64,000 nt of DNA from CBDAUN01 sp965200645. Its GTDB lineage: Bacteria > Pseudomonadota > Gammaproteobacteria > Arenicellales > JAJDZL01. Shown piece after piece: positions 16,460 through 26,307 of the stretch. The notes under the pieces were generated by a model that worked only from the letters and a program-made list of their open reading frames with translations, ran no database searches and was not told the DNA's origin. Each line of letters opens with the position of its first letter. Position 1 is the first letter of the stretch. Both the position numbers and the translations under genes were made by a program. The stretch is taken from assembly GCA_965200645.1 (NCBI GenBank), contig CBDAUN010000002.1, positions 124,001-188,000 on the forward strand, written 5' to 3'.

Positions 16460-17307
16460 CCCAATAGGTTGACTGACTCGGCTGACTTGACAGATTCCCA
16501 GGCCAGCATTGCCTTTTTTCTCGTAAGCCCCCATTCATATCCACCTAGTGCGCCACTAAGTCGAATGACCCGGTGGCAAGGAACAATGTAGGCTATCGGA
16601 TTTCGTCCAATAGCCGATGCGACGGCCCGAACCGCATTGGGACACTGGATATTTTGAGCAATATCGGAATAACTAACCACCTCGCCAAAAGGAATCTTTA
16701 AAAGAGCCTCCCAAACGCGAATTTGAAGGTTCGTGCCCTTCAGAACAATTGATATAGCTTTGTTGTCAGCGGTGTTTTCATAAAAAACACTTTCAATAAT
16801 GCCTGACGTATCCGAATTGCTTTTGACCAAATTCGCAAGTGGCCACTCCCGATGCAATACTTGAGCATTAGAAGTGTCTTCAGAAAAACTCATCCAGCAC
16901 ACACCTCGATTCGTCAACCCAATTAAGCAATAGCCGAAAGGTGTGTCATGCCAGCCATAGCGGATGGTGAGATTCTCTCCAAAGTTTCGGTACTCTTTTG
17001 GAGTCATGGCGTGTACATTGACGAACAACTCATGCAGTCGACTGGTACTGGATAGTCCGACGTCCATCGAAGTATTCAGTACCGAGTTGTTTTGCCGCAA
17101 CAACTCACCGGCATATTGCGCTGTGAGATATTGAACAAATCGCTTTGGTGTAATGCCTGCCCAGCGCTTGAACAACCGCTGAAAATGAAACTCACTGAGG
17201 CCGACATAGTCAGCAATTTCCTTCAATGTAGGCTGGTCAGTAAAATGCTCATCCAAAAAGGAAATTGCCTTTGCAATCGTTTCGTAGTCTTCAATTAAGG
17301 TGGTCAT
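16456..17307 (-). CDS. AraC-type regulator fused to O6-methylguanine-DNA methyltransferase (Ada-like, no N-Ada domain)
   Basis: A 283-residue protein. Residues 10-105 form an AraC double helix-turn-helix (LKEIADYVGLSEFHFQRLFKRWAG). Residues 110-280 form an alkyltransferase domain with the catalytic PCHRVI Cys and GGYEWG. The zinc/methylphosphotriester domain of true Ada is missing. It probably repairs O6-alkylguanine and may regulate its own or nearby genes. The ATG at 17307 is preferred over the TTG at 17316. It shares a 150-bp divergent promoter region with the DMGDH-like gene, a source of formaldehyde. Confidence 0.88.
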   Translation of the reverse strand: MTTLIEDYETIAKAISFLDEHFTDQPTLKEIADYVGLSEFHFQRLFKRWAGITPKRFVQYLTAQYAGELLRQNNSVLNTSMDVGLSSTSRLHELFVNVHAMTPKEYRNFGENLTIRYGWHDTPFGYCLIGLTNRGVCWMSFSEDTSNAQVLHREWPLANLVKSNSDTSGIIESVFYENTADNKAISIVLKGTNLQIRVWEALLKIPFGEVVSYSDIAQNIQCPNAVRAVASAIGRNPIAYIVPCHRVIRLSGALGGYEWGLTRKKAMLAWESVKSAESVNLLG

Positions 17308-17458
17308 GGCTCGCAAAATATGGGTGATGATTGAATCTATATTTTTTCATTGAAACAATTGCAAAACAAGCCGATTCTTGCTCAATTTACTCGATAATAT
17401 CTTGCTGTAAAATATTTCTTTTGTAGTTGAATCGGATCCAAAATGGATTGACACAAGA

Positions 17459-19906
17459 ATGCCAAAAAAACTTCCTGAAAAAGTAGATATCGTAGTCATC
17501 GGCGGCGGAGCTGTCGGTACTAGTGTCCTGTATCACTTAGCAAAACTTGGGTGGGATGACATTATTTTGCTGGAACGAAGAGAACTCGGATGCGGTACCA
17601 CTTGGCATGCGGCCGGGTTGGTCGGACAAATTCGTTCTAGCTACAACCTGTCAAGGCTTGCACGATACACAGCTGAGCTTCTGGATGTTCTAGAAGAGGA
17701 AACAGGACAGCAGATGGGATTTCGCCAAGGCGGCTCTCTTGCGGTAGCATCGGATGCAGAACGAATGGAAGAGTTCAAGCGTCTGGTTTCCATGGCTAAG
17801 TCATTTGGAGTAGAGGCTCAGATCATCACCCCGCAAGAGGCGCTAAAAAGGTATCCAATTCTAAATATAGATGACCTGGTAGGTTGCGTGTTTGTGCCAA
17901 AGGACGGTCAGATTAATCCGATGGACATGGTTCAAGCTTACGCAAAAGGGGCCAGACAAGCCGGCGGCAGAATATTCGAAAACGTCAAAGTTACTGGGAT
18001 TAGGTCCAAAAACGGAACCGTTACCGGTGTCGATACAAACCAAGGTCATATTGAAGCTAAATTTGTAGTCAATTGCGGCGGAATGTGGGCAAGGGAAATC
18101 GGCTTAATGGGTGGTGTGGATGTACCACTCCATGCAGCAGAGCACTATTATGTCGTTACCGAGCCTATGGAAGGATTGCCACCTGATTTACCTTCCATGA
18201 GAGACCCGAACGGATACACCTATTACAAAGAGGATGCCGGAAAACTACTGGTCGGTGCTTTCGAACCCAATGCCAAACCTTGGGGGATGGATGGAATTCC
18301 AGAGGACTTTTGCTTTGACCAGTTGCCGGAGGATTGGGACCAGTTCGAAGGGGCATTGAGCAACGCTTTGCATCGAATTCCGTCTCTGGCAGATACCGGT
18401 ATTCACACATTCTTCTGCGGCCCGGAAAGTTTTACACCGGATGACCGTTATTACCTCGGAGAGGCTCCTAACTTGAGACGCTTTTATGTAGCGGCCGGAT
18501 TTAATTCCATCGGTGTGCAATCTTCAGGCGGTGCGGGCAAGGTTATTGCGGAGTGGATTACTAATGACTATCCCTCAAACGATTACTGGGACGTTGACAT
18601 TAGAAGAGTCCATCCATTTCAAAACAACTCCAAATATCTACATGACAGAATTACGGAGACTTTAGGCTTGCTATATGCGATGCACTGGCCATTCAGGCAA
18701 GTGGAAACCTCACGCAACGTTCGCAAGTCTCCGTTGCATGACCGATTGGCGGCAAAAGGCGCGTGCTTTGGCGAGACATTTGGCTGGGAACGTGCGAATT
18801 GGTATGCACCTGAAGGTGTAAAACCCGAATATGAATACACCTACGGGCGACAAAACTGGTTCGAACACTGTGCTGCTGAGCATGCAGCGACAAGAAGTGG
18901 TGTCGGTATTTTTGACCTGTCGTCCTTTGCCAAAATTATGGTTCAGGGCCCTGATGCAGAAAAGTTTCTTAATCAAATTTGTGCAAACAACGTTTCTGTC
19001 GACCCCGATCGAATTGTCTACACACAGTGGCTCAATGATAGAGGCGGAATTGAAGCGGATTTAACCGTCAAGCGACTGGCAGAAGATCAGTATCTTGTTG
19101 TGACGGGCGCAGCCTCTCAAATTCGAGATCACGATTGGCTGCGTCGACATATAACTTCTGACTTGAGAGTGGTGACAACCGATGTCACATCCGGCTACTC
19201 AGTCCTTTCGATCATGGGACCAAACTCACGAGCACTTTTATCTCAGGTCACGCCAGCAGATCTCTCCAATGAAGCCTTTCCCTTTCTGACATCTAAAGAG
19301 ATCGAAGTAGGCTATGCAATAGTTCGAGCCTCCCGAATCACCTATGTCGGTGAACTTGGACTGGAGTTATATATTCCCACAGAATTTGCACAGCATGTCT
19401 ACGACGAGATTGTGCAGGCAGGAGAATCTCACGGCCTTAAGCATTGCGGCTACCATGCGTTGAATTCACTGCGCATGGAAAAAGCTTACCGTCACTGGGG
19501 TCACGACATAACCGATGAAGATAATCCGCTGGAAGCTGGGTTGGGATTTGCTGTAGCTTGGGATAAGCCGGGTGGATTCATTGGACGAGAGGCTTTATTG
19601 AAACGTCGTGGCGGTGCTCAAAAGAAGCGATTGGTACAGTTCCTGCTCAACGACCCAGATCCGCTTCTCTATCACGAAGAACCTATTTATCGGGATGGTC
19701 AATTTGTCGGAAGAACAACATCTGCAATGTATGGCTATACGCTCGGTGGTAGTGTCGCTTTGGGTTACGTGAACTGTGAAGACGGAGTTACACCTGACTT
19801 TGTTGCGTCAGGAGCTTTTGAGTTGGAAGTCGCTGGAGAGCGATTTAGCGCTCAAGCCTCTTTACGCCCCATGTATGATCCTCGATCCACAAAGCCAAAG
19901 GCTTGA
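17459..19906 (+). CDS. Dimethylglycine/sarcosine dehydrogenase-like flavoprotein with GCV_T domain
   Basis: An 815-residue two-domain enzyme. Residues 9-35 form the FAD Rossmann motif (VVIGGGAVGTS). His50 in GTTWHAAGLVGQ is at the position that carries covalent FAD in DMGDH and SARDH. Residues about 430-800 are a folate-binding aminomethyltransferase (GCV_T) domain. The family removes N-methyl groups from glycine derivatives and passes them as CH2-THF, or formaldehyde without folate. It starts a plus-strand run with AlaX and the GFA-fold gene. The amine substrate cannot be fixed; betaine breakdown products are the usual ones. Confidence 0.88.
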   Translation: MPKKLPEKVDIVVIGGGAVGTSVLYHLAKLGWDDIILLERRELGCGTTWHAAGLVGQIRSSYNLSRLARYTAELLDVLEEETGQQMGFRQGGSLAVASDAERMEEFKRLVSMAKSFGVEAQIITPQEALKRYPILNIDDLVGCVFVPKDGQINPMDMVQAYAKGARQAGGRIFENVKVTGIRSKNGTVTGVDTNQGHIEAKFVVNCGGMWAREIGLMGGVDVPLHAAEHYYVVTEPMEGLPPDLPSMRDPNGYTYYKEDAGKLLVGAFEPNAKPWGMDGIPEDFCFDQLPEDWDQFEGALSNALHRIPSLADTGIHTFFCGPESFTPDDRYYLGEAPNLRRFYVAAGFNSIGVQSSGGAGKVIAEWITNDYPSNDYWDVDIRRVHPFQNNSKYLHDRITETLGLLYAMHWPFRQVETSRNVRKSPLHDRLAAKGACFGETFGWERANWYAPEGVKPEYEYTYGRQNWFEHCAAEHAATRSGVGIFDLSSFAKIMVQGPDAEKFLNQICANNVSVDPDRIVYTQWLNDRGGIEADLTVKRLAEDQYLVVTGAASQIRDHDWLRRHITSDLRVVTTDVTSGYSVLSIMGPNSRALLSQVTPADLSNEAFPFLTSKEIEVGYAIVRASRITYVGELGLELYIPTEFAQHVYDEIVQAGESHGLKHCGYHALNSLRMEKAYRHWGHDITDEDNPLEAGLGFAVAWDKPGGFIGREALLKRRGGAQKKRLVQFLLNDPDPLLYHEEPIYRDGQFVGRTTSAMYGYTLGGSVALGYVNCEDGVTPDFVASGAFELEVAGERFSAQASLRPMYDPRSTKPKA

Positions 19907-19913
19907 TAAAAAC

Positions 19914-20627
19914 ATGGCTCTAGAAATTTTTCAAACGGATCCTTATGCCCAGAGTTGCACCGCTGAAGTAGTTTCAACCTTCCTCGAAATTAACGCATTC
20001 AGCACCAATCAAACAGTCTTCTACCCAATCGGTGGCGGACAACCTGGTGATCAGGGTAGGGCACTTTTAGAAGACCAAGATGAGTTGAAGATCATTGATA
20101 CACGACGAGATAGGGAGTCAGGGGAAATTCTCCACTATTGCGCACCGGAGTCCGAACTGCCTGCGCCTGGAACTTCTTTAGAACTGCACTTAGACTGGGA
20201 CCGACGCTATCGGCTCATGCGCATGCACAGTTGCATGCATCTGTTGTGTGCGCTCATTCCAGCCGACGTTACTGGCGGTCAAATTCATGATGGTCGTGGC
20301 AGACTAGACTTTGACTTGGAACAGCCCATAGACAAAAAGCAGTTGGAGTATTCCTTGAATCAGTTAATCTACAAAAAGGCAAAGAGAGAGTTTAAGTGGA
20401 TCTGTGATGAGGAACTTCAAGCAAATCCAAAGCTAGTGCGAACGATGTCTGTTCAACCGCCGAAGGGTGCGGGAATGGTCAGGTTGGTTCACTTCAAGGG
20501 CGTGGATCTACAACCATGCGGCGGAACGCACGTCGCTAGTAGCCATGAAATAGGTTCAGTCGTTGTCAAAAAAATAGAGAAAAAGGGTCGGCAAAATCGC
20601 AGAATTACCATCGAATTTGCGTATTGA
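19914..20627 (+). CDS. Alanyl-tRNA editing protein AlaX
   Basis: A 237-residue free-standing editing domain that deacylates Ser- or Gly-tRNA(Ala). Seen are the GGGQPGDQG segment at residues 40-48, the zinc pair H105 and H109, and the second pair C202 and H206 in PCGGTHVAS. This is the medium AlaX form with the glycine-rich motif. The start is the ATG at 19914, seven bases after the DMGDH-like stop; an upstream in-frame start would bury 46 codons in that gene. The link to a flavoprotein operon is probably transcriptional convenience. Confidence 0.92.
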   Translation: MALEIFQTDPYAQSCTAEVVSTFLEINAFSTNQTVFYPIGGGQPGDQGRALLEDQDELKIIDTRRDRESGEILHYCAPESELPAPGTSLELHLDWDRRYRLMRMHSCMHLLCALIPADVTGGQIHDGRGRLDFDLEQPIDKKQLEYSLNQLIYKKAKREFKWICDEELQANPKLVRTMSVQPPKGAGMVRLVHFKGVDLQPCGGTHVASSHEIGSVVVKKIEKKGRQNRRITIEFAY

Positions 20628-20663
20628 GCCAACTGAAGAACTTATGCAAATTTGGAGGCATTT

Positions 20664-21056
20664 ATGCATACGGGAAGTTGCCTATGCGGTTCTGTAAATT
20701 TTGAAGTACACGAACCGATTCGAAGATTTCACCACTGTCATTGTCGAACTTGTCGCAAGGCACATGCAACCGTTTACGGATCAAGTGCGCTGACTAACGA
20801 GTCTGGATTTAAGGTTACAAACGGTGAGGAATTATTATCACAGTTCGAATCTTCGGCAGGTAAGACACGATTTTTTTGCAGCAATTGCGGTACTCATGTT
20901 TTTGCCAGGTGTGATCGTGACCCAAACGACGTGATATTGCGAATTGGGGTACTGGATACAGAGCTGGGATTTCAAGCGATCGGTCATATATGGGTCAGTC
21001 ATAAGCCCGACTGGTACGAAATTCGAGATAATCTGCCGCAGAATGAAGAGTGGTAG
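20664..21056 (+). CDS. GFA/CENP-V-fold zinc protein (glutathione-dependent formaldehyde-activating family)
   Basis: A 130-residue protein with the full zinc ligand set: CLCG near residue 5, HCHCRTCR near 28-36 and CSNCGTH near 80. The family name comes from Gfa, whose enzymatic role in formaldehyde-glutathione adduct formation is disputed. The start is the ATG at 20664 with a GGAGG site six bases upstream; the TTG at 20652 would include that site. Its place after a demethylating flavoprotein fits formaldehyde handling, but this is context only. Confidence 0.85.
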   Translation: MHTGSCLCGSVNFEVHEPIRRFHHCHCRTCRKAHATVYGSSALTNESGFKVTNGEELLSQFESSAGKTRFFCSNCGTHVFARCDRDPNDVILRIGVLDTELGFQAIGHIWVSHKPDWYEIRDNLPQNEEW

Positions 21057-21098
21057 GCATCGAGTTACTTTCTCATTGATTCAAGGATTGCATTTAGG

Positions 21099-22235
21099 AT
21101 GACAGAAGCTAAACAAGAACTACATCGCGGCCTTAAAGGTGTCTACTTTGCCCGCTCTGCAATTTCATCAATTGACGGTCGAGCCGGTGATCTTAGATAC
21201 CGAGGATACTCCATTCACGAGCTTGCGACACAGTCTAATTTTGAAGAGACTGCGTACCTACTGTTGTTCGGGGAACTCCCTACGAGGAGTCAGTTGCAAG
21301 AGTTTGATTCGAGATTGAAGGAGGCTCGAACTCTACCCAGCCAAATTCTTGATATTGTTGCTGCAGTGGCGGACTCTCATCCAATGGAGGTCTTGAGAAC
21401 TGGTGTATCTGCACTCGGAGCCTTTGACAAGAACATTGATGATCTCTCGCAAGAATCAGTAACCAATGCAGCCATTAGCCTGACTTCTAAGGTTCCAATG
21501 ATCATAGCTGCTCATGAAAACATACGCAATGGAAGAGATCCTGTTGCTCCTTCGACCGAGTTAGGTCACGCGGCCCACTTTCTATACCAACTGAGCGGCG
21601 AGAAGCCTAGTGTCGACGCAACTGAATTATTTGATCGAGATTTGGTGCTTCACGCTGAACATGGATCAAACGCCTCAGCCTTTACAGCAAGGGTAGTGAC
21701 GGGAACCGATGCGAATGTTTATGCTTCAGTCACGGCTGCAATTGCTGCTCTATCAGGTCCAGCGCATGGGGGTGCGGCGGAAAATGTGATGAAAATGGCA
21801 CAAGAAGTCGGTAAGGCCGAAAACGCTGCACAATATGTTAAAACTAAGCGCGGCAATCGGGAACCGGTGATGGGTTTTGGTCACCGTGTGTACCGAGCAG
21901 AAGATCCACGCGCACGCCATATGAAAGAGGGCGTCAAAAAACTATCAATTGAAAAGGGACAACCGCAGTGGTATGAAATTCTTCAAGCCATTGTCGATGC
22001 CATGAAGCCTTACTCCCGTCATGGAGTGAATGTCAATGTAGATTTTTATTCAGGGGTCGTCTATCACCTGCACGGAATTCCAGAAGACTTGTTCGTGCCT
22101 ATCTTCGCGGTCGGAAGAACCCCGGGCTGGTTCAGCCAAATTTTGGAGCAGTTGCAAGCGAATATTTTGATTCGTCCGCTAACTGTTTATAACGGACCTG
22201 AACCTAGAGAGTTTCTGCCGATTGACGAGCGTTAG
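21099..22235 (+). CDS. Citrate synthase / 2-methylcitrate synthase (short type)
   Basis: A 378-residue enzyme of the short, Gram-positive-like citrate synthase class. Motifs include DLRYRGYSIHELA near residue 30, LSGPAHGGAAENV near 220 and GFGHRVYR near 257 with catalytic His residues, and NVNVDFYSGVVYHLHGI near 310 with the catalytic Asp. It condenses oxaloacetate with acetyl-CoA or propionyl-CoA. No prpB or prpD is present, but pta and xsc converge from the other strand 7 bp away, so entry of sulfonate-derived acetyl-CoA into the TCA cycle is a reasonable idea. Confidence 0.88.
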   Translation: MTEAKQELHRGLKGVYFARSAISSIDGRAGDLRYRGYSIHELATQSNFEETAYLLLFGELPTRSQLQEFDSRLKEARTLPSQILDIVAAVADSHPMEVLRTGVSALGAFDKNIDDLSQESVTNAAISLTSKVPMIIAAHENIRNGRDPVAPSTELGHAAHFLYQLSGEKPSVDATELFDRDLVLHAEHGSNASAFTARVVTGTDANVYASVTAAIAALSGPAHGGAAENVMKMAQEVGKAENAAQYVKTKRGNREPVMGFGHRVYRAEDPRARHMKEGVKKLSIEKGQPQWYEILQAIVDAMKPYSRHGVNVNVDFYSGVVYHLHGIPEDLFVPIFAVGRTPGWFSQILEQLQANILIRPLTVYNGPEPREFLPIDER

Positions 22236-22242
22236 TTGTCCG

Positions 22243-23205
22243 TCAATCAATTCTGTTCGTGGAGGTTGACAACAGTACCGCTGTTGTTTCAACAATATCT
22301 TCGACTGTGGCTCCACGAGACAAGTCGCTAATTGGGTGAGCAAAACCCTGAAGCACAGGTCCAATTGCTTTTGCCCCAGCCAAGTACTGGGTAATCTTGT
22401 AGCCGATATTCCCAGAGTTTAAATCCGGAAATATAAAGGTGTTGGCACTGCCAGCAACTGGCCCTCCATCCTTGATCTTCAAAGCAGCTACTCGCGGATC
22501 AAACGCTGCATCAAACTGTAGTTCACCATCAATTTTTAATTCAGGCCTTCGATCTTTTACGATGGACACTGCTTGGGCAACTCTGTCTACTAGTTCATGG
22601 ACCGCACTACCCTTAGAAGAGAAAGACAGCATCGCAACACGCGGTTCTTCGTTGAGTACTGTTCTGGCATTTACCGCGGTCGCAATGGCGATGTCCGCAA
22701 GTTGTTCGCAAGTCGGGCTAACATTCACTGCACAGTCAGCAAAGATTAAATCCCTTTGCGGCTGAATATCGCCAGAGGGGAGTCGCATCAAAAAGAAACT
22801 TGATGGTGTCTTGATACCCGGTTGATTTCCAATCAACAGGAGTCCAGCTTCTAGAACTTTTGCGGTTGGCACCGAAGCTCCAGCAATCATGGCATCAGCA
22901 CGTCCGGTACGAACCAGAATCGCGCCAAACATCAGAGGTCTTCGAAGCAGCCGTTTTGCAATCGCCGGACTGAGTTGGCGAGGCCCAGTTGCTGCCGCCT
23001 CCACTAAATCTTCGATATTTTCTTCTTTAACAGGGTCTGCGATTTGAATGTCGTGAATTTCAATGCCATGTTCACTGGCAACAGATTGTATCTTGTCAGT
23101 GTTGCCGGCGAGAATCGGTATGGCCAATTGGTTTGACCGGATGATTGCAGCGGCACGCAACATGCGCTCGTCCGCTGCTTCCGCAAATAGGACGGATTTA
23201 TACAT
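22243..23205 (-). CDS. pta: Phosphate acetyltransferase (short Pta)
   Basis: A 320-residue enzyme converting acetyl phosphate and CoA to acetyl-CoA. Seen are RTGRADAMIAGASVPTAKVLEA near residue 110, FADCAVNVSP near 170, MLSFSSKGS near 210 and GDLQFDAAFD-like sequence near 245, as in the short PTA_PTB class. It lies 117 bp downstream of xsc on the same strand, the standard arrangement in taurine and sulfoacetaldehyde degraders, where it consumes the acetyl phosphate made by Xsc. Confidence 0.93.
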   Translation of the reverse strand: MYKSVLFAEAADERMLRAAAIIRSNQLAIPILAGNTDKIQSVASEHGIEIHDIQIADPVKEENIEDLVEAAATGPRQLSPAIAKRLLRRPLMFGAILVRTGRADAMIAGASVPTAKVLEAGLLLIGNQPGIKTPSSFFLMRLPSGDIQPQRDLIFADCAVNVSPTCEQLADIAIATAVNARTVLNEEPRVAMLSFSSKGSAVHELVDRVAQAVSIVKDRRPELKIDGELQFDAAFDPRVAALKIKDGGPVAGSANTFIFPDLNSGNIGYKITQYLAGAKAIGPVLQGFAHPISDLSRGATVEDIVETTAVLLSTSTNRID

Positions 23206-23322
23206 TTTGCGATGTATCTAAGCCGTTGACAGAAGATTGTTTAGTGGGTAACTAATTCCACCAGCATGCTCGCAATTTCTCCAAAGTCATTCAATAACTA
23301 TTCGTTCCGACTCGTCCGATCG

Positions 23323-25074
23323 CTATACAAAATTCTTGTATTTATCCAAGTGTCGCACCGGTGCACTCAGTGCATCACGTCTGAATGGATCTCCAAGTTC
23401 GCGTGTACACATCACTTCAACTACGGTTGTTTTGCCTTCGCTTTGTGCGGTACAAGCCTGACGTAGTGCATCACCAACCATATCCAATTTGTCCACAACA
23501 ATGCCTTCGGCTCCCATCGATTGCGCAACCTTAGCCCAACTTGGATTATCCAAGTTTACGCCTTCAAAGCGTCGGCCGTAGAAGTCGACTTGGTTCTTCT
23601 TCTCAGCACCCCATTGTCTGTTGTTGAACACCACCGGTGTGACTGGGATGTTTTCGCGTACGCAGGTTAGAATTTCTCCCATGCTCATCGCCCATGCACC
23701 ATCGCCAACGTAGGCAATTGCCGCACGGTCAGGTGCTGCCACCTTGACTCCCATAATTGTTGGAAATGCATAGCCACAATTTCCAAAACTCATGGCAGCA
23801 AAAAAACTACGTGGGTTTTCAAATCGCAAATAGCTGTTTGAGACAGAGCAAATGTTTCCAATATCCGTGGACACAGTGGCATTAGCAGGCGTGGCTTTTT
23901 CCAGTTCTCTCAGAACTTGGCGAGGATGTAGCATGCCTTCATCTTCTTGGGACATGGTCTGACTCCATGCGTCCTTCTCCTGCGACCACTCATTGAGTTC
24001 TGTTTCCCAAGTATTCTTTGCTTCGGAAATTTCGCCCAAACGGGACTCCTTATTTTGCAAACTGGTGATTTGCTCACGGTTTTTGAGTTGATCAAGAATA
24101 GCTCTCGCCGATTCACCTGCATCTCCGCAAATTCCAACTGAAATTTGCTTGACCAGACCGATCTTTCGATAGTCCACATCGACCTGAATGATCTTGGCAT
24201 CCTTTGGCCAGTAATCCATCCCATGTTGCGGAAGCGTACCGAATGGGCCCAAACGCGTTCCAAGTGCCAATACCACGTCTGCCTTGGAGATGAGTCGCAT
24301 GCCAGCCTTAGAGCCCTGATACCCAAGCGGTCCTGCCCAAAGTGGATGACTTGCCGGGAATGAATCGTTATGCAGATAGCTGTTGACCACAGGGGCGGAC
24401 AAATACTCTGCCAGTTCTACGCAGGAATCTGTGGCGTCAGCCATGATGACGCCACCACCTGAAACAATGACTGGGAATTCCGCATCTGCGAGTAATCGCG
24501 CAGCATCGGCTATTGAGTTGCTTCCGCCTGGTCCACGTTCAATATTTTGCGGAGAAGGAATGTTGACATTGACGTCGCCATAAAAATAATCTCGCGGAAT
24601 GTTCAATTGTGTTGGACCACGTTCCGCCATGGCCATGTCAAAGCATCGACCAGTAATTTCTGCCATTCGACCAGGACCGTTAACATGGCCTTGATATTTA
24701 GTTATTTTTGAAAAAATCGGCAGTTGCTCCGTCTCCTGAAATCCGCCAAGTCCGATGGTGTTGCTTCCGGTTTCGGGGGTAATGGCTACTACTGGGGAAT
24801 GTGCCCAGTAGGCCGCGGCAATTGCAGTTACAAAGTTTGTGATTCCAGGTCCGTTTTGTCCTATGCATACGCCATGACGACCGCTCACTCGAGCGTAACC
24901 GTCAGCCATATGTGCTGAACCTTGTTCGTGTACTGTGGGAATGAAGCGAATACCAGCGGCGGGAAAAATGTCAAGCGAATCCATATATGCAGAGCCGACG
25001 ATACCGAAAACATCAGTAACGCCGTAGGCAACCAAAGTTTCAACAAAAGACTCGCTAGAGGTCATTAGTGGCAT
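23323..25074 (-). CDS. xsc: Sulfoacetaldehyde acetyltransferase Xsc
   Basis: A 583-residue ThDP enzyme. It has the Xsc-specific opening YGVTDVFGIVGSAYMDSLD, Glu50 in the HEQGSAHMADGYARV segment, the ThDP motif GDGAWAMSMGEI followed by NNRQWGAEKKNQ near residue 490, and the expected length. Xsc turns sulfoacetaldehyde and phosphate into acetyl phosphate and sulfite. An AGGAG site precedes the ATG at 25074. Pta follows. Upstream sources of sulfoacetaldehyde could be taurine (aminotransferase at 39 kb), isethionate or sulfolactate routes; only the aminotransferase is seen here. Its need for ThDP ties it to the thiamin salvage operon. Confidence 0.96.
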   Translation of the reverse strand: MPLMTSSESFVETLVAYGVTDVFGIVGSAYMDSLDIFPAAGIRFIPTVHEQGSAHMADGYARVSGRHGVCIGQNGPGITNFVTAIAAAYWAHSPVVAITPETGSNTIGLGGFQETEQLPIFSKITKYQGHVNGPGRMAEITGRCFDMAMAERGPTQLNIPRDYFYGDVNVNIPSPQNIERGPGGSNSIADAARLLADAEFPVIVSGGGVIMADATDSCVELAEYLSAPVVNSYLHNDSFPASHPLWAGPLGYQGSKAGMRLISKADVVLALGTRLGPFGTLPQHGMDYWPKDAKIIQVDVDYRKIGLVKQISVGICGDAGESARAILDQLKNREQITSLQNKESRLGEISEAKNTWETELNEWSQEKDAWSQTMSQEDEGMLHPRQVLRELEKATPANATVSTDIGNICSVSNSYLRFENPRSFFAAMSFGNCGYAFPTIMGVKVAAPDRAAIAYVGDGAWAMSMGEILTCVRENIPVTPVVFNNRQWGAEKKNQVDFYGRRFEGVNLDNPSWAKVAQSMGAEGIVVDKLDMVGDALRQACTAQSEGKTTVVEVMCTRELGDPFRRDALSAPVRHLDKYKNFV

Positions 25075-25255
25075 TGAAAAAGTCTCCTATTGTGAGCTTA
25101 ATTAAGTGAAATAGCGGATTATATACACCAACAAGAGGTTCTGTACTAATCCCTCAAAACGGTAAGTCCAGCTTCCGAAATGCCAGGTCAATTTCTTGAT
25201 GAGTCATCAGCAAAATAATCGAATTAAGATGAATCAGGTGTGGGTAAAACAAAAA

Positions 25256-25273
25256 AAGCCCCAAACGGGGCTT
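25256..25273 (-). terminator. Intrinsic terminator after proX
   Basis: The stem AAGCCCC / GGGGCTT with a four-base loop is followed on the minus strand by seven T (25257 to 25251). It lies 30 bases after the proX stop and should end the ABC operon before xsc. On the plus strand the T-run is shorter, so its main direction is minus. Confidence 0.85.
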
Positions 25274-25302
25274 TTCTTGTTAAGAATTGTAATTGGTAAT
25301 AA

Positions 25303-26307
25303 TTACATTGCAGCTTCCTTACCGGCAGCAACCCAACTATCGAAGGTTTCTTGGTTGGCGGCAATCCAATCCTCGACATGTCTAGCGATATCTTCGAGTG
25401 AATCTTCACCATCGCGCATTTTTTTGTTTTGCGCAGATATGTCATTGATGTCTATAACAGCCTTTTCAAAAACCGCACGTGCGGCTGGATTGGCATCGAG
25501 GAACTCATTGTTTGCCGCGACACGCAAAGAATTAACTTCGAAACCTAGTTCTTTACCATCAAATATAGTGTTGGCTTCTCGGCCATCCGGCAGCGAAGAG
25601 TAAGGGACTTCAATCCACTGTACATTTTCTCCGGGTACCAATACTCCAGAAACCCAATATGGCGTCCAAGTGTAATAGACGATGGATTCGCCACCTTGTA
25701 GTCGAGCGATTGTTTCGGCCATAAGGGCGTTGTAAGCTCCTTGATTGTGAGTCACCGTAGCGTTCAAATCAAATTCCTTGAGATGATGTTCGATCACTCT
25801 TTCGCAACCCCATCCGGGAACACAACCGGCCAGGTCTGCTGTGCCGTTGCCATCTGCATCAAATCGCTTTGCAATTTCAGGATCCTTTAGGTCTCCAAGA
25901 TTTTGAATGCCAGCGTTGTAAGATTCTGTATCTACCAGATAGCCTTGTAGGGCCCCACTAATGAAGGTTCCTACCTTGGACATCTTCTCATCGCCACCTG
26001 ACTCTTCAAAAAATACAGCGTGTAAGGGATCCCAGTGGACCGCTGTAAAATCACCGTCACCTGTACCCAGTACCAAGTGGATTGTCTGGTATTCCACTTC
26101 TTGCGGGTCCGCAATTTCATAACCCAGTTCCATCAATGCTCGATAGATAATTTGGTGTTGGAACTTTTCTTCCAAAATGGTGCCTTCAATTGGACGAACC
26201 GTCACCCCTTTTCCTGGCATCATGGAGTCTGCGAAACTTGTGGCTGAAACTGCAACCATGCTTGCTAGCAAAACTAAAGCGGAAGTTAGTTTTTTAAATT
26301 TATTCAT
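25303..26307 (-). CDS. proX: ProX-type glycine betaine/proline (or taurine) substrate-binding protein
   Basis: A 334-residue periplasmic protein with a signal peptide (residues 1-26, ending TSFA). It matches E. coli ProX along its length: PGKGVTVRPIEGTILEE, TAVHWDPLHAVFFEESGG, LAGCVPGWGCERVI with its two Cys, THNQGAYNALMAETI and YYTWTPYWVSGVL. The conserved Trp residues form the box that holds quaternary amines. The start at 26307 has a GGAGG site; the longer frame from 26394 lacks a leader. It is 196 bp from proW. The ligand may be betaine; taurine is considered because xsc is next door. Confidence 0.9.
   Translation of the reverse strand: MNKFKKLTSALVLLASMVAVSATSFADSMMPGKGVTVRPIEGTILEEKFQHQIIYRALMELGYEIADPQEVEYQTIHLVLGTGDGDFTAVHWDPLHAVFFEESGGDEKMSKVGTFISGALQGYLVDTESYNAGIQNLGDLKDPEIAKRFDADGNGTADLAGCVPGWGCERVIEHHLKEFDLNATVTHNQGAYNALMAETIARLQGGESIVYYTWTPYWVSGVLVPGENVQWIEVPYSSLPDGREANTIFDGKELGFEVNSLRVAANNEFLDANPAARAVFEKAVIDINDISAQNKKMRDGEDSLEDIARHVEDWIAANQETFDSWVAAGKEAAM

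Noticed and set aside
22439..22765. Plus-strand frame of 108 codons inside pta
   Set aside because: Antisense shadow of a well-supported enzyme gene.
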